Assembly (NCBI GenBank): GCA_964345005.1
Contig: CAYFPQ010000003.1
Span: 51,409-115,408, forward strand
Direction of reading: 5' to 3'
From: JABMPJ01 sp964345005
GTDB taxonomy: Bacteria; Verrucomicrobiota; Kiritimatiellia; UBA8416; JABMPJ01
Length of the DNA stretch: 64,000 bases
A program made the position numbers and the translations under genes. Positions 9,823 through 16,351 of this stretch are shown here, one piece after another. The notes under the pieces were generated by a model, which had not been told where the DNA came from, ran no database searches, and saw nothing but the letters and a program-made list of their open reading frames with translations. Each line of letters starts with the position of its first letter. Position 1 is the first letter of the stretch.

Positions 9823-9986
9823 CAACTGCCTTCCCCGTCATCTCTCGTCAAGCGATCGATATCCAAGTCCTTCGTGTACCGCGGCTCCGCGTAGTAGATC
9901 ACCGCATGTGCACCAGCCACCAGGTACTCAACTTGCTCTTCGTTGAATACGCTGAACAGATCTTTGAAGTCTTGATTCGCCGGCAT
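9822..9986 (-). pseudogene. Truncated nucleotidyltransferase (MNT/AbiEii-like), N-terminal remnant
   Basis: From ATG at 9986 (GGGGG six bases upstream) the frame reads MPANQDFKDLF, then VEYLVAGAHAVIYY and RYTKDLDI, the opening of the small nucleotidyltransferase family that is usually paired with a short upstream partner. In intact relatives the DxD of TKDLDI is followed by more than 100 residues. Here the frame continues with 11 unrelated residues and stops at 9822, giving only 54 residues. The catalytic core is incomplete. The remnant overlaps the end of the upstream small gene by 59 bases in another frame, as in intact modules of this kind. Confidence 0.75.
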
Positions 9987-10134
9987 CTTTCCCCCTGAAC
10001 AACTCTGCCTCGAGCACCATCTCCCATGCGGCCGCAAAACGACCCTCTGGACCTACAGAACGCCAGAACGACCGATCGAAATTTCCGTCATCATCGTCCA
10101 GCTTGACCAATTGTGCAGAAATCACTCTGGCCAT
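9928..10134 (-). CDS. Small partner protein of the nucleotidyltransferase module
   Basis: This 68-residue protein begins MARVISAQLVKLDDDDGNFD and contains FWRSVGPEGRFAAAWEM and a basic tail ending RIQRRAS. I recognise this pattern (a FWR..PExR block with a basic end) as a short protein repeatedly encoded just ahead of, and overlapping, small nucleotidyltransferases; its function is not established and an antitoxin role is inference. AGGAG lies eight bases before ATG 10134; an ATG at 10167 is a possible longer start. The gene looks intact although its partner is truncated. Confidence 0.6.
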   Translation of the reverse strand: MARVISAQLVKLDDDDGNFDRSFWRSVGPEGRFAAAWEMVLEAELFRGKDAGESRLQRSVQRIQRRAS

Positions 10135-10200
10135 TCTGCCTGCTCCTGACGCTCTTTGGCGTTCCATGCGATCCTTCGCGGCTGCAACGCTCCTCCCAGC

Positions 10201-10704
10201 TCAATCATACCGATACCGGTTCCGATTCCACAAGAACGCCCGGCCCGTATGCGCCCGATCCTCACTCCGCCCTTTGTCAACCGTCCTCACGACAATCTCA
10301 ACCGTACCGTAACGCGGATAATTGCCCCCATCCGGGAAGTCTGGATTAGGCCCCGATGCACTCAAGACAGCCGTGTTGCCAAACAAATCAGCCATACTGA
10401 ATGTCTTAGACTCAATAGGATCTGTACCTTTCAGAACATCAAACCCGCCGGGTCCCGGCACGCTTCCCATAGCTGGATCACACAGCGCCATCGTGGTCTC
10501 GCGAACGAAATAGTCCGTCAACGCCCGCCCCACCAGCATGCTCTTAGACCGACGCGTGCCGCTGTCCCACGCCGCCGCGCTGTGCGAGAAGAGGTTGGCC
10601 ACCGTCACGACAATCACGCTCAACACCGCCATCGCCGTCAACAACTCAATGAGCGTAAAGCCCAGTCTTCTCGTCGTCGCTAGTTCCTTCACCGCTTCCT
10701 TCAC
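10201..10704 (-). CDS. Prepilin-like protein (GspJ-like)
   Basis: 167 residues from a GTG start. The class III signal is RRLG/FTLIELLTAMAVLSVIV, with cleavage expected after Gly and methylation of Phe, and the conserved Glu at mature position 5. The tail is a short globular domain with few recognised motifs. A second GTG four codons in is a possible start. It follows the GspI-like gene by 50 bases and sits fourth from the end of the cassette. By position and length it resembles GspJ or protein C of verrucomicrobial cassettes, but the assignment to one minor pseudopilin class is tentative. Confidence 0.7.
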   Translation of the reverse strand: MKEAVKELATTRRLGFTLIELLTAMAVLSVIVVTVANLFSHSAAAWDSGTRRSKSMLVGRALTDYFVRETTMALCDPAMGSVPGPGGFDVLKGTDPIESKTFSMADLFGNTAVLSASGPNPDFPDGGNYPRYGTVEIVVRTVDKGRSEDRAHTGRAFLWNRNRYRYD

Positions 10705-10754
10705 CTTTGCAGCATCCTCGCAGCCTACAGCCTAGACTGCTACATCCCTTCTCC

Positions 10755-11327
10755 TCACATCCCGAAATTGTACACATCCGCATAAAACACATTCGTGAAC
10801 CCGCCCGCACGTCCATACGACACGCGCAGTTCCACGGAGGCACGACGATCGTCATCGTCAACACCCGCCTCGCAACGGTAACGCACATACTCCTCGTAGC
10901 CGGAATCTGCATTGGCGGGGTACTGGAGCGAGCCCGATCCGTTGAGACGTACATCGCCCGACAGATCAATATCGACTTCGTCATCAGGTCCTTCAAACAG
11001 TTCCAAGAATGTCGCTGTATTCGTCCTTACTGCCGCCTCCGCGTAAACCTGGTTGAACACCTCATCGGCGAACTGTGCACACCGCGTCTCGGCCGTGGCA
11101 TCAATGCCGGCGCGCAACCCAGTGGGAAACAGGTGAAAGACAGCCAGCAATCCAAGCCCGACCACGACAAGCGCCAGTGTCACTTCGATGAGGCTGAAAC
11201 CCGAACGAGGGAATCTCGCGCCGAGACGCAGAGACGTAGAGCCTAAATCAGCAGACGGAGAGACTTCTCTTCGCGCCTTTGCGCCTTTGCGCGATTCTCC
11301 TCCCCTATCATGTCCATCCATGTTCAT
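10755..11327 (-). CDS. Prepilin-like protein (GspI/PilV-like) with repeat-derived leader
   Basis: 190 residues from ATG 11327, which has AGGAAG upstream and lies eight bases after the preceding stop. The prepilin core SG/FSLIEVTLALVVVGLGLLA is clear, and PilV/GspI-like LAVFHLFPTGL follows. The leader before the cleavage site is about 42 residues instead of the usual 6-20, because a palindromic repeat (11215-11300) lies in frame within it and encodes ESRKGAKARRE and similar. No ATG, GTG or TTG occurs in frame between the repeat and the cleavage site, so the long leader seems to be translated. Confidence 0.7.
   Translation of the reverse strand: MNMDGHDRGGESRKGAKARREVSPSADLGSTSLRLGARFPRSGFSLIEVTLALVVVGLGLLAVFHLFPTGLRAGIDATAETRCAQFADEVFNQVYAEAAVRTNTATFLELFEGPDDEVDIDLSGDVRLNGSGSLQYPANADSGYEEYVRYRCEAGVDDDDRRASVELRVSYGRAGGFTNVFYADVYNFGM
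11215..11300. repeat. Imperfect palindromic repeat inside a prepilin leader
   Basis: Two related arms face each other: CTTCGCGCCTTTGCGCCTTTGCGCG on one side (about 11269-11293) and CTCGCGCCGAGACGCAGAG with GTAGAG on the other (11215-11241). Together they form an imperfect stem-loop of about 85 bases. The same T-rich arm recurs at 7355 and 13083. It lies wholly inside the coding frame of the GspI-like prepilin. Confidence 0.7.
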
Positions 11328-11334
11328 ACTCTTC

Positions 11335-11823
11335 CTAATCGTAATCGCCCCCAACCCTCGTCAAACCAGTCAGCGGATACACAGTCAATGTCGCCGAAGA
11401 GGACGGCGTAACCCCCGTTTCCTCCAGTCTGATGTCCCGGGATCCCGTACTGCCCGTGCTGCCGGCCGGATGAAACTCCATGAACTTGCCTGTCGGCGAT
11501 ACCTCGACTCCCTGCGGCAGATACTTGGTCTCCCCCACCTGGTAGCCAACCGTAGTATTGGTTGCGAAATAGTAGTAGAGACCGCTGGAGCTATCCTCCT
11601 CTATGTGCAACTCAATCACCTGCCCCTTCAGGATCGCCTCCTGCCGGACCAACCCTATCGCGCTACGCATTGTGTTGATGGCGCCGCGCATCCTGGCGCC
11701 GCGTCCCAAGCCGAAGTAGGCTGCCGTCGTGGCTCCCATGAGGAGTGCCATGATGGCCACCACCGTCAACAATTCCAACAACGTGAAGCCGTGCCTGGAT
11801 AACCCTGACCGGACATCAGTCAT
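11335..11823 (-). CDS. Prepilin-like protein (GspH-like)
   Basis: 162 residues from ATG 11823. The leader is 12 residues, MTDVRSGLSRHG, followed by FTLLELLTVVAIMALLMGAT, a standard class III prepilin start with Glu at mature position 5. The segment AINTMRSAIGLVRQEAILKGQVIEL is the GspH/FimT-type helix-to-sheet pattern. The start overlaps the upstream stop by eight bases (ATGACTGA), so the two genes are likely coupled. An in-frame longer start at 11931 would place 36 extra residues ahead of the leader and is unlikely. Confidence 0.75.
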   Translation of the reverse strand: MTDVRSGLSRHGFTLLELLTVVAIMALLMGATTAAYFGLGRGARMRGAINTMRSAIGLVRQEAILKGQVIELHIEEDSSSGLYYYFATNTTVGYQVGETKYLPQGVEVSPTGKFMEFHPAGSTGSTGSRDIRLEETGVTPSSSATLTVYPLTGLTRVGGDYD

Positions 11824-12304
11824 AGACACGCTCTTCCCTGTAGTCGATAAACGACACCTGCGCCCCCTCCTGCAATACGGTCGCATCCGCGGATGGATAG
11901 CGCGTATCCACAACCACTCGAAACGGCTCAAAACCGTCTGCCCAGTTCACTCCGTAGGCACCGCTCCCGTCCGAAGCCCGGCTGAGTCCCTCCATCTCCA
12001 GGAAGACAATTCTTCGGGGATTATCCGAATGCTGAGAGGAGAGCCGGTCAATGATATCTGCATTGTCCGTCTCGTTCGTGTAGCGCCCCGGCGTGTTGAT
12101 ATACGAACTCGGGACCGGAAACTCTCCATACTCCAGGTAGTAGGCTTTGATCCCGTTCACGATGGCCGCCGCCTGGCTCTGGGCCTTCACCGCCTTGCCC
12201 CGCAGGCGAATCCGCCCGAATGCCGGCAGAATAATAGCCGCCAGAATTCCGATGATGAGAATCACCACCATCAACTCAATCAACGTAAACCCACGTCGCT
12301 TCAT
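11816..12304 (-). CDS. Prepilin-like protein (GspG-like)
   Basis: 162 residues from ATG 12304 (GGAGAGAG just upstream). The very short leader MKRRG precedes FTLIELMVVILIIGILAAII, as in major pseudopilins. The next part, AQSQAAAIVNGIKAYYLEYG, is the alpha-1 extension of GspG/PilE proteins, and YGEFPV is the following loop typical of this group. The longer frame up to 12391 is translated repeat sequence and not part of the gene. It is coupled to the GspH-like gene downstream. Confidence 0.8.
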   Translation of the reverse strand: MKRRGFTLIELMVVILIIGILAAIILPAFGRIRLRGKAVKAQSQAAAIVNGIKAYYLEYGEFPVPSSYINTPGRYTNETDNADIIDRLSSQHSDNPRRIVFLEMEGLSRASDGSGAYGVNWADGFEPFRVVVDTRYPSADATVLQEGAQVSFIDYREERVYD

Positions 12305-12324
12305 CACTCTCTCCCTCTCCGTCG

Positions 12325-12440
12325 AAATACCCAATGACGAAACACCCAAGTACCCAAGGAAACCCGAAATCCAAAACCCGAAATGGTGCACATCAACATG
12401 TCTTCGTCATTGGGATATTCGTCATTCGTCATTTGGCGAA
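12325..12440. repeat. CGTCATT repeat pair
   Basis: AATACCCAATGACGAA near 12328 faces TTGGGATATTCGTCATTCG near 12409-12427, forming an imperfect inverted pair around a run of CCCAA and CCCGAAAT units. It lies upstream of the GspG-like gene and carries no convincing gene. Confidence 0.55.
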
Positions 12441-12496
12441 AGTCGTTTACTCATACAATTCCTGATCAAGAAGCCAACCTCTAACCATCGGCGGAG

Positions 12497-12570
12497 GTCG
12501 CGGGGAGGGGTACTCGCTCCTTAGCGGTTCGGTATTCCGAACCGGTCGGGCGAGAGCCCCTCCCCACGAC
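12497..12570. repeat. Long GC-rich palindrome
   Basis: GTCGCGGGGAGGGG (12497-12510) pairs with CCCCTCCCCACGAC (12557-12570) with one mismatch, and the inner CGGTTCGG/CCGAACCGG continues the stem. It lies between two prepilin genes. No T-run follows on either strand, so it is a repeat rather than a terminator. Confidence 0.65.
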
Positions 12571-12598
12571 CGGAGCTTCCCTCGGCCGAAGCGCTATG

Positions 12599-13072
12599 CT
12601 ATTCCCAGGATGTGATGTTGTCCTCGTCCAATCCGCTCACGCCATCGCGTCCCCATGACCACACCGCCACGGAACGCAACACGTTCGAACCACCGAAAAC
12701 TGTAACCTCGCCATTCCCATCATCGTCCAGTCTAACCTGGTAGACACCGCCCCACTTGTCCTTGAACCCGTTCGCCAGCGTATCGTCATCGAACTCCATG
12801 TATCGAAACTCGCGAGTGTTCGGAGCGCTGTCGCCGTGCAGAATCCCAACAGCGCCCGCATCCATCTCGCTAACGCCGCTTGGCAATTCGCGGTAGTCCT
12901 GGTAATACGCGGTCCATGCCGTCTCGATCTGCTTAACCTCGCTACGCACGCGTGCCTTATGCGCCGCATAACGCGCCCCACTCAACGCCGGCATCAGCAA
13001 TCCCATCAACAGCCCCAGCACAGCGATGACCACCAACAACTCCATCAACGTAAACCCCTGCACTCTCTTCAC
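12599..13072 (-). CDS. Prepilin-like protein
   Basis: About 157 residues from GTG 13072, with GAGGGA seven bases before it, giving the normal leader MKRVQG followed by FTLMELLVVIAVLGLLMGLL. A GTG at 13120 would extend the leader by 16 residues encoded by a dispersed repeat (13083-13118) but has no ribosome binding site. The alpha-1 continuation reads RSEVKQIETAWTAYYQDY and a YRELP loop follows, as in GspG-like pseudopilins. The C-terminus, WSWGRDGVSGLDEDN, resembles the end of GspG proteins. Which subunit is major cannot be told from sequence. Confidence 0.75.
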   Translation of the reverse strand: MKRVQGFTLMELLVVIAVLGLLMGLLMPALSGARYAAHKARVRSEVKQIETAWTAYYQDYRELPSGVSEMDAGAVGILHGDSAPNTREFRYMEFDDDTLANGFKDKWGGVYQVRLDDDGNGEVTVFGGSNVLRSVAVWSWGRDGVSGLDEDNITSWE

Positions 13073-13082
13073 GGCCAAGTCC

Positions 13083-13118
13083 CTCTCTGCGCCTTTGCGC
13101 CTCTGCGCGATCTCTCCC
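13083..13118. repeat. CTTTGCGCC repeat upstream of a prepilin
   Basis: The sequence contains TGCGCCTTTGCGCCTCTGCG, the same unit as at 11264-11300. It ends about ten bases before the GTG start of the prepilin gene. Confidence 0.6.
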
Positions 13119-13176
13119 ACTTCGTACTTCGGCTGTTCGCCTGCCCACCCGTAGCCTTGGCGAAGGCGGGTACTTC

Positions 13177-13923
13177 CTATTCCCCCATCCCTTCACGCCC
13201 GATATCGTCCACGCCCCACGCCTCGCGCTCCGACGCCGAACCGCTCGTGTCATCGTATGCTCTGCCGTCCACGCCGGTCGAGTAGAGCTTATAGGTCTGG
13301 TAGTCGCGACCTCCGGAGGTACCGCTGTTGGTAGTGCACATGTAGACAAACTGACGGCCCCAGCCGTCCGCCAGTCTATATTGGTAGTTCGTATACTCCT
13401 GCGAACTGTGCGAGGTGCCGCCGAAGGCCATGCTCCCCACGTCCCATCCCACGCCGGCATCCATGTACTCCCCCCAGCGGGCCGGTTGCTTCCTGTGCCC
13501 GTATCCCACATCCGACATCAGGTAGTTCGTCGAGGCAACCAGGTAGTAGACAAGTCCGGTATAGTCCGATCTGACATAACTTGGATGGTCACGCGCCTTC
13601 TCGTACCAATGCGAATCGACCTTTCTTCGCTCCACATGATCGAACCCCAGGCACTCGGTGCCGTGGCTCACATAGGCGGGCGGGTCGGTGACCCCGTCAT
13701 CGTCCCGATTGGCGGCCTGGGGCGGATACTCTCCGTATTCCCGGTAATACTCCTCGAGGCACATCTTAATATTCTCGATGCGTGCCAAGGTCTGTGCACG
13801 CGCAGCGCGCTCGCCGACCACCGACTGAAGCCTGAGAACAATCCCGGCCAAAATCCCGATGATCACCACTACCACAAGAAGCTCAACTAGCGTAAACCCC
13901 CTGCGATCTCGCTTCTGCCTCAT
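13177..13923 (-). CDS. Prepilin-like protein (GspG-like, extended)
   Basis: 248 residues from ATG 13923, with GGAGGA seven bases upstream. Leader MRQKRDRRG precedes FTLVELLVVVVIIGILAGIV. The alpha-1 part ends in ENIKMCLEEYYREYGEYPPQ, a GspG-type loop. It is about 100 residues longer than enterobacterial GspG, with an Asp- and Tyr-rich body ending in DDTSGSASEREAWGVDDIGR. It is the first prepilin gene after the GspF-like gene, so it might be the major subunit; that is inference from order. An ATG at 13959 is possible but has no good binding site. Confidence 0.75.
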   Translation of the reverse strand: MRQKRDRRGFTLVELLVVVVIIGILAGIVLRLQSVVGERAARAQTLARIENIKMCLEEYYREYGEYPPQAANRDDDGVTDPPAYVSHGTECLGFDHVERRKVDSHWYEKARDHPSYVRSDYTGLVYYLVASTNYLMSDVGYGHRKQPARWGEYMDAGVGWDVGSMAFGGTSHSSQEYTNYQYRLADGWGRQFVYMCTTNSGTSGGRDYQTYKLYSTGVDGRAYDDTSGSASEREAWGVDDIGREGMGE

Positions 13924-14008
13924 CACGTCCTCCTCCATATACAGCGTAGCATAAACCATACCGCCTTAGCCAGCCTCACCAAGCAATCCCGATACCATCG
14001 CATTACTC

Positions 14009-14086
14009 ACGGCTCGCTGGGGACAGCTCGCCCTACCTGACGCGTGGTGATGCTACCCGGTAGGGCGAGCTCTCCGAGCGAGCCGT
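14009..14086. repeat. Palindromic repeat between gspF-like and prepilin genes
   Basis: Arms ACGGCTCGCT...AGCTCGCCCTACC (14009-14037) and GGTAGGGCGAGCT...AGCGAGCCGT (14059-14086) pair over 23 of 28 positions with a 21-base loop. No T-run follows either side, so a terminator is unlikely. It sits inside the cassette. Confidence 0.7.
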
Positions 14087-14137
14087 CCGTGCTTTGCAGC
14101 AATAACATTCAAGACATCATCCTGCAAGGGCTTCTCA

Positions 14138-15412
14138 TCAAGCCGACATCGACCCAATAATCGAGATGAGCGGCACGAACATGGCAATCACGATCACACC
14201 GATGATCAGGGCCAGCACGATGATCATGATCGGTTCAAGTACCGATGTGAGGCCCTCTACCGCTGTATCGACTTCGTCATCGTAGTTGTCCGCGATTTTG
14301 ACAAGCATCTCGGGCAGGGCGCCGGTCTCCTCACCGACGTCCACCATGCTCACTACCATACCTGGAAATACACCGGTCTGCTCGAACGGCACCGCCATCG
14401 CATCACCTTCTTTGACTGCGTCATGGACGGTCTGAAGGGCATTCACGATGACGGCGTTACCGGCCGTATCGCGCACGATGTTCAGCGCCTGGAGGACCGG
14501 TACACCCGAGCTCATGAGCGTTCCGAGCGTACGCGTCAGCCGCGCGATAGCCGCCTTCTGGAACATCGCGCCGAATAGCGGCATCTTAAGCTTCATCTTG
14601 TCGCTCAACGCACGCCCCGCCCCGGTCTTACCCGCTACTTTCTGGACGATCACGAGCGCAACAATGATTCCGCCTACGAGAAGGCCTTTCGTCTTAACAA
14701 AGTTGCTGATCCCGATGACGAACTGCGTCAACCCGGGCAGTGCCTGTCCTTCAAGCAGGTCGTTGAAGATCTGCTCGAACTTGGGAATGACGCTGGTCAA
14801 CAGGAAGATCAGAATACCCATCGCCGCAACCAACACGACAATCGGGTAGACCATCGCACTCTTAACCTTATTCTTGATCTTCTCGGCCTTCTCCATGAAC
14901 TCGGCCAAGCGATCCAGGACGACTTCCAGCACACCACCGGCCTCACCGGCGCGCACCATGCTGATGAAAAGGGGGTCGAAGATCCGGGGATATTGACTGA
15001 GTGACTCCGAGAACGTGCCACCGCCTTCGACGGCTTCGCCCATGCCGCTGAGTGCATCCCGAAGGGCTGGATGCTTCTCCTGCTTCAACAGGATGCGCAG
15101 ACCGCGCAGCAGAGGTAAGCCTGCGTCCACAAGCGTAGCGAGCTGTCGTGTGAAGACCATGAGCTGCTTGGGTTTGACCTTCGCCTGGAAGATCTTCGGC
15201 ATCTTGAGCTCCATGTTGAGCCCCTTGCCACCTCCGCCGCCACCACCCGCAGCACCCCCGCCTCCCTTGCCGCCATCCATCTGTATGACTTTGGTAGGAA
15301 ACAGACCACGTGCCCGGACAGCAGAAACGGCTTGGGAATGACCTGCGGCCTCAATCGTCCCCTGCGTCTCGCTCCCCTTGGAATCCATTGCAACATAGCG
15401 GAATTTCGGCAT
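14138..15412 (-). CDS. gspF: Type II secretion/type IV pilus inner-membrane protein (GspF/PilC family)
   Basis: 424 residues from ATG 15412 (GGGAGG eight bases upstream). It starts MPKFRYVAMDSKGSE, the usual GspF opening, and then has a glycine-rich linker (about residues 45-65). Two GspF domains follow, FTRQLATLVDAGLPLLRGLR and LTRTLGTLMSSGVPVLQALN, each followed by hydrophobic segments. The protein forms the inner-membrane platform that works with an assembly ATPase to build pseudopili. No GspE-like ATPase or secretin is in the window. The frame extends to 15730 only through repeat sequence. It is first in the prepilin cassette. Confidence 0.9.
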   Translation of the reverse strand: MPKFRYVAMDSKGSETQGTIEAAGHSQAVSAVRARGLFPTKVIQMDGGKGGGGAAGGGGGGGKGLNMELKMPKIFQAKVKPKQLMVFTRQLATLVDAGLPLLRGLRILLKQEKHPALRDALSGMGEAVEGGGTFSESLSQYPRIFDPLFISMVRAGEAGGVLEVVLDRLAEFMEKAEKIKNKVKSAMVYPIVVLVAAMGILIFLLTSVIPKFEQIFNDLLEGQALPGLTQFVIGISNFVKTKGLLVGGIIVALVIVQKVAGKTGAGRALSDKMKLKMPLFGAMFQKAAIARLTRTLGTLMSSGVPVLQALNIVRDTAGNAVIVNALQTVHDAVKEGDAMAVPFEQTGVFPGMVVSMVDVGEETGALPEMLVKIADNYDDEVDTAVEGLTSVLEPIMIIVLALIIGVIVIAMFVPLISIIGSMSA

Positions 15413-15849
15413 CAGATAACCTCCCGGGATTGGCCTCGAATGATACGATCTAACCCCCTCGATAGGCAAGGAGATTGGGAGGTGCGAACAGCCGAACATG
15501 GTTGTGTTGCGAATCTTCAGCAAATTCAAGACCAGAGCTGCCAGCATTGCCCTGGAGGAGAGAACACCCAACAGCCAACAAGGAACATCCAACTGAAGAA
15601 GGCGAGAGGGCGAGCAAGGAGAACGGAGAGCGCTTGCACAGCTCGTTCTCTGATCTCGCTCACGTGGAAGTTGGGAGTTCCTTGTTGGCTGTTGGACGTT
15701 GAATGAGGACCTTAAGACATACAGGAACACTGCCCCGAACGAAATTGCAGAACCTTCCGCACGTAACCCCGAACATACGAACAGACGAACTACGAACGCC
15801 CAAGCATACCTTATCGAGGCCTGGCAATGAGCGTAGCCGATTGTGCCAC
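15413..15849. other. Repeat-filled gap between gspF and the rplQ terminator
   Basis: I see no gene in these 437 bases. They hold a long palindrome at 15567-15697, GCGAACAGCCGAACATGG at 15484-15501 and a related CGAACATACGAACAGACGAA at 15772-15791; a further related CGGCTGTTCGTA is at 15900-15911, inside the end of rplQ. The promoter of the gspF cassette should lie here, but no clear box pair stands out. Confidence 0.5.
15567..15697. repeat. Long palindrome of the GGGAGTTCCTTGTTGG family
   Basis: CCCAACAGCCAACAAGGAAC (15567-15586) faces TTGGGAGTTCCTTGTTGGCT (15671-15690), which is the reverse complement with few mismatches, around an inner stem-loop. The family recurs at 47575-47699. Confidence 0.7.
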
Positions 15850-15879
15850 AAAAAAAGAGCCCCGCCGAATGGGCGGGGT
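15850..15879 (-). terminator. Rho-independent terminator of the ribosomal superoperon
   Basis: On the minus strand CCCCGCC, a short loop and GGCGGGG are followed within three bases by seven T residues. It begins 37 bases after the rplQ stop and is the only strong terminator seen for the superoperon. Confidence 0.9.
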
Positions 15880-15916
15880 AACTTCGTCGTTCGATTGGTC
15901 GGCTGTTCGTATTTCT

Positions 15917-16324
15917 CTACGCCGCCTCGGGTTCTTTCTTCTCGGTCTTCCGCGTCTTGTCCGGCACGTCAACGCCGACCCACTCGATGACGGCCATCTC
16001 GGAGCCGTCACTGCGGCGCTGGCCGAGCTTGGTGATACGGGTGTAGCCGCCGGGTCGCTCCTTGAACTGCGGTGCAATCTCCTCGAACAGCGTCGCAACG
16101 CGTTCGGGACGGCGCAGTGTGGCGATCGCCTGGCGGCGCGCGGCCAACGTGCCTTTCAAGCCCAGCGTAACCATCTTCTCGGCCACACGCCGGGCCTCCT
16201 TGGCCTTCATGAGCGTCGTCGTGATCCGCTTCTCTTCGATCAGGTGACAGACCAGCGATGCCATCAACGCCTTGCGGTGCGCGCTGCTCCGTCCCAGCTT
16301 CTTATCTCTAACTTGGTGACGCAT
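15917..16324 (-). CDS. rplQ: Ribosomal protein bL17
   Basis: 135 residues starting MRHQVRDKKLGRSSAHRKAL, the classic L17 opening, with LIEEKRITTTLMKAKEARR and a YTRITKLGQRRSD end block. It is a large-subunit protein near the exit tunnel. A charged Lys/Glu tail follows the core. It is the last gene of the superoperon, 27 bases after rpoA, and is followed by a strong terminator. Confidence 0.97.
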   Translation of the reverse strand: MRHQVRDKKLGRSSAHRKALMASLVCHLIEEKRITTTLMKAKEARRVAEKMVTLGLKGTLAARRQAIATLRRPERVATLFEEIAPQFKERPGGYTRITKLGQRRSDGSEMAVIEWVGVDVPDKTRKTEKKEPEAA

Positions 16325-16351
16325 TTCGGATTCCCCAGTTGAATGCGCGAT

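Noticed and set aside
11264..12440. CRISPR array suspected from repeated units in the pilin region
   Set aside because: Units are few, unequal in spacing and palindromic, belong to different families, and no cas gene is present.
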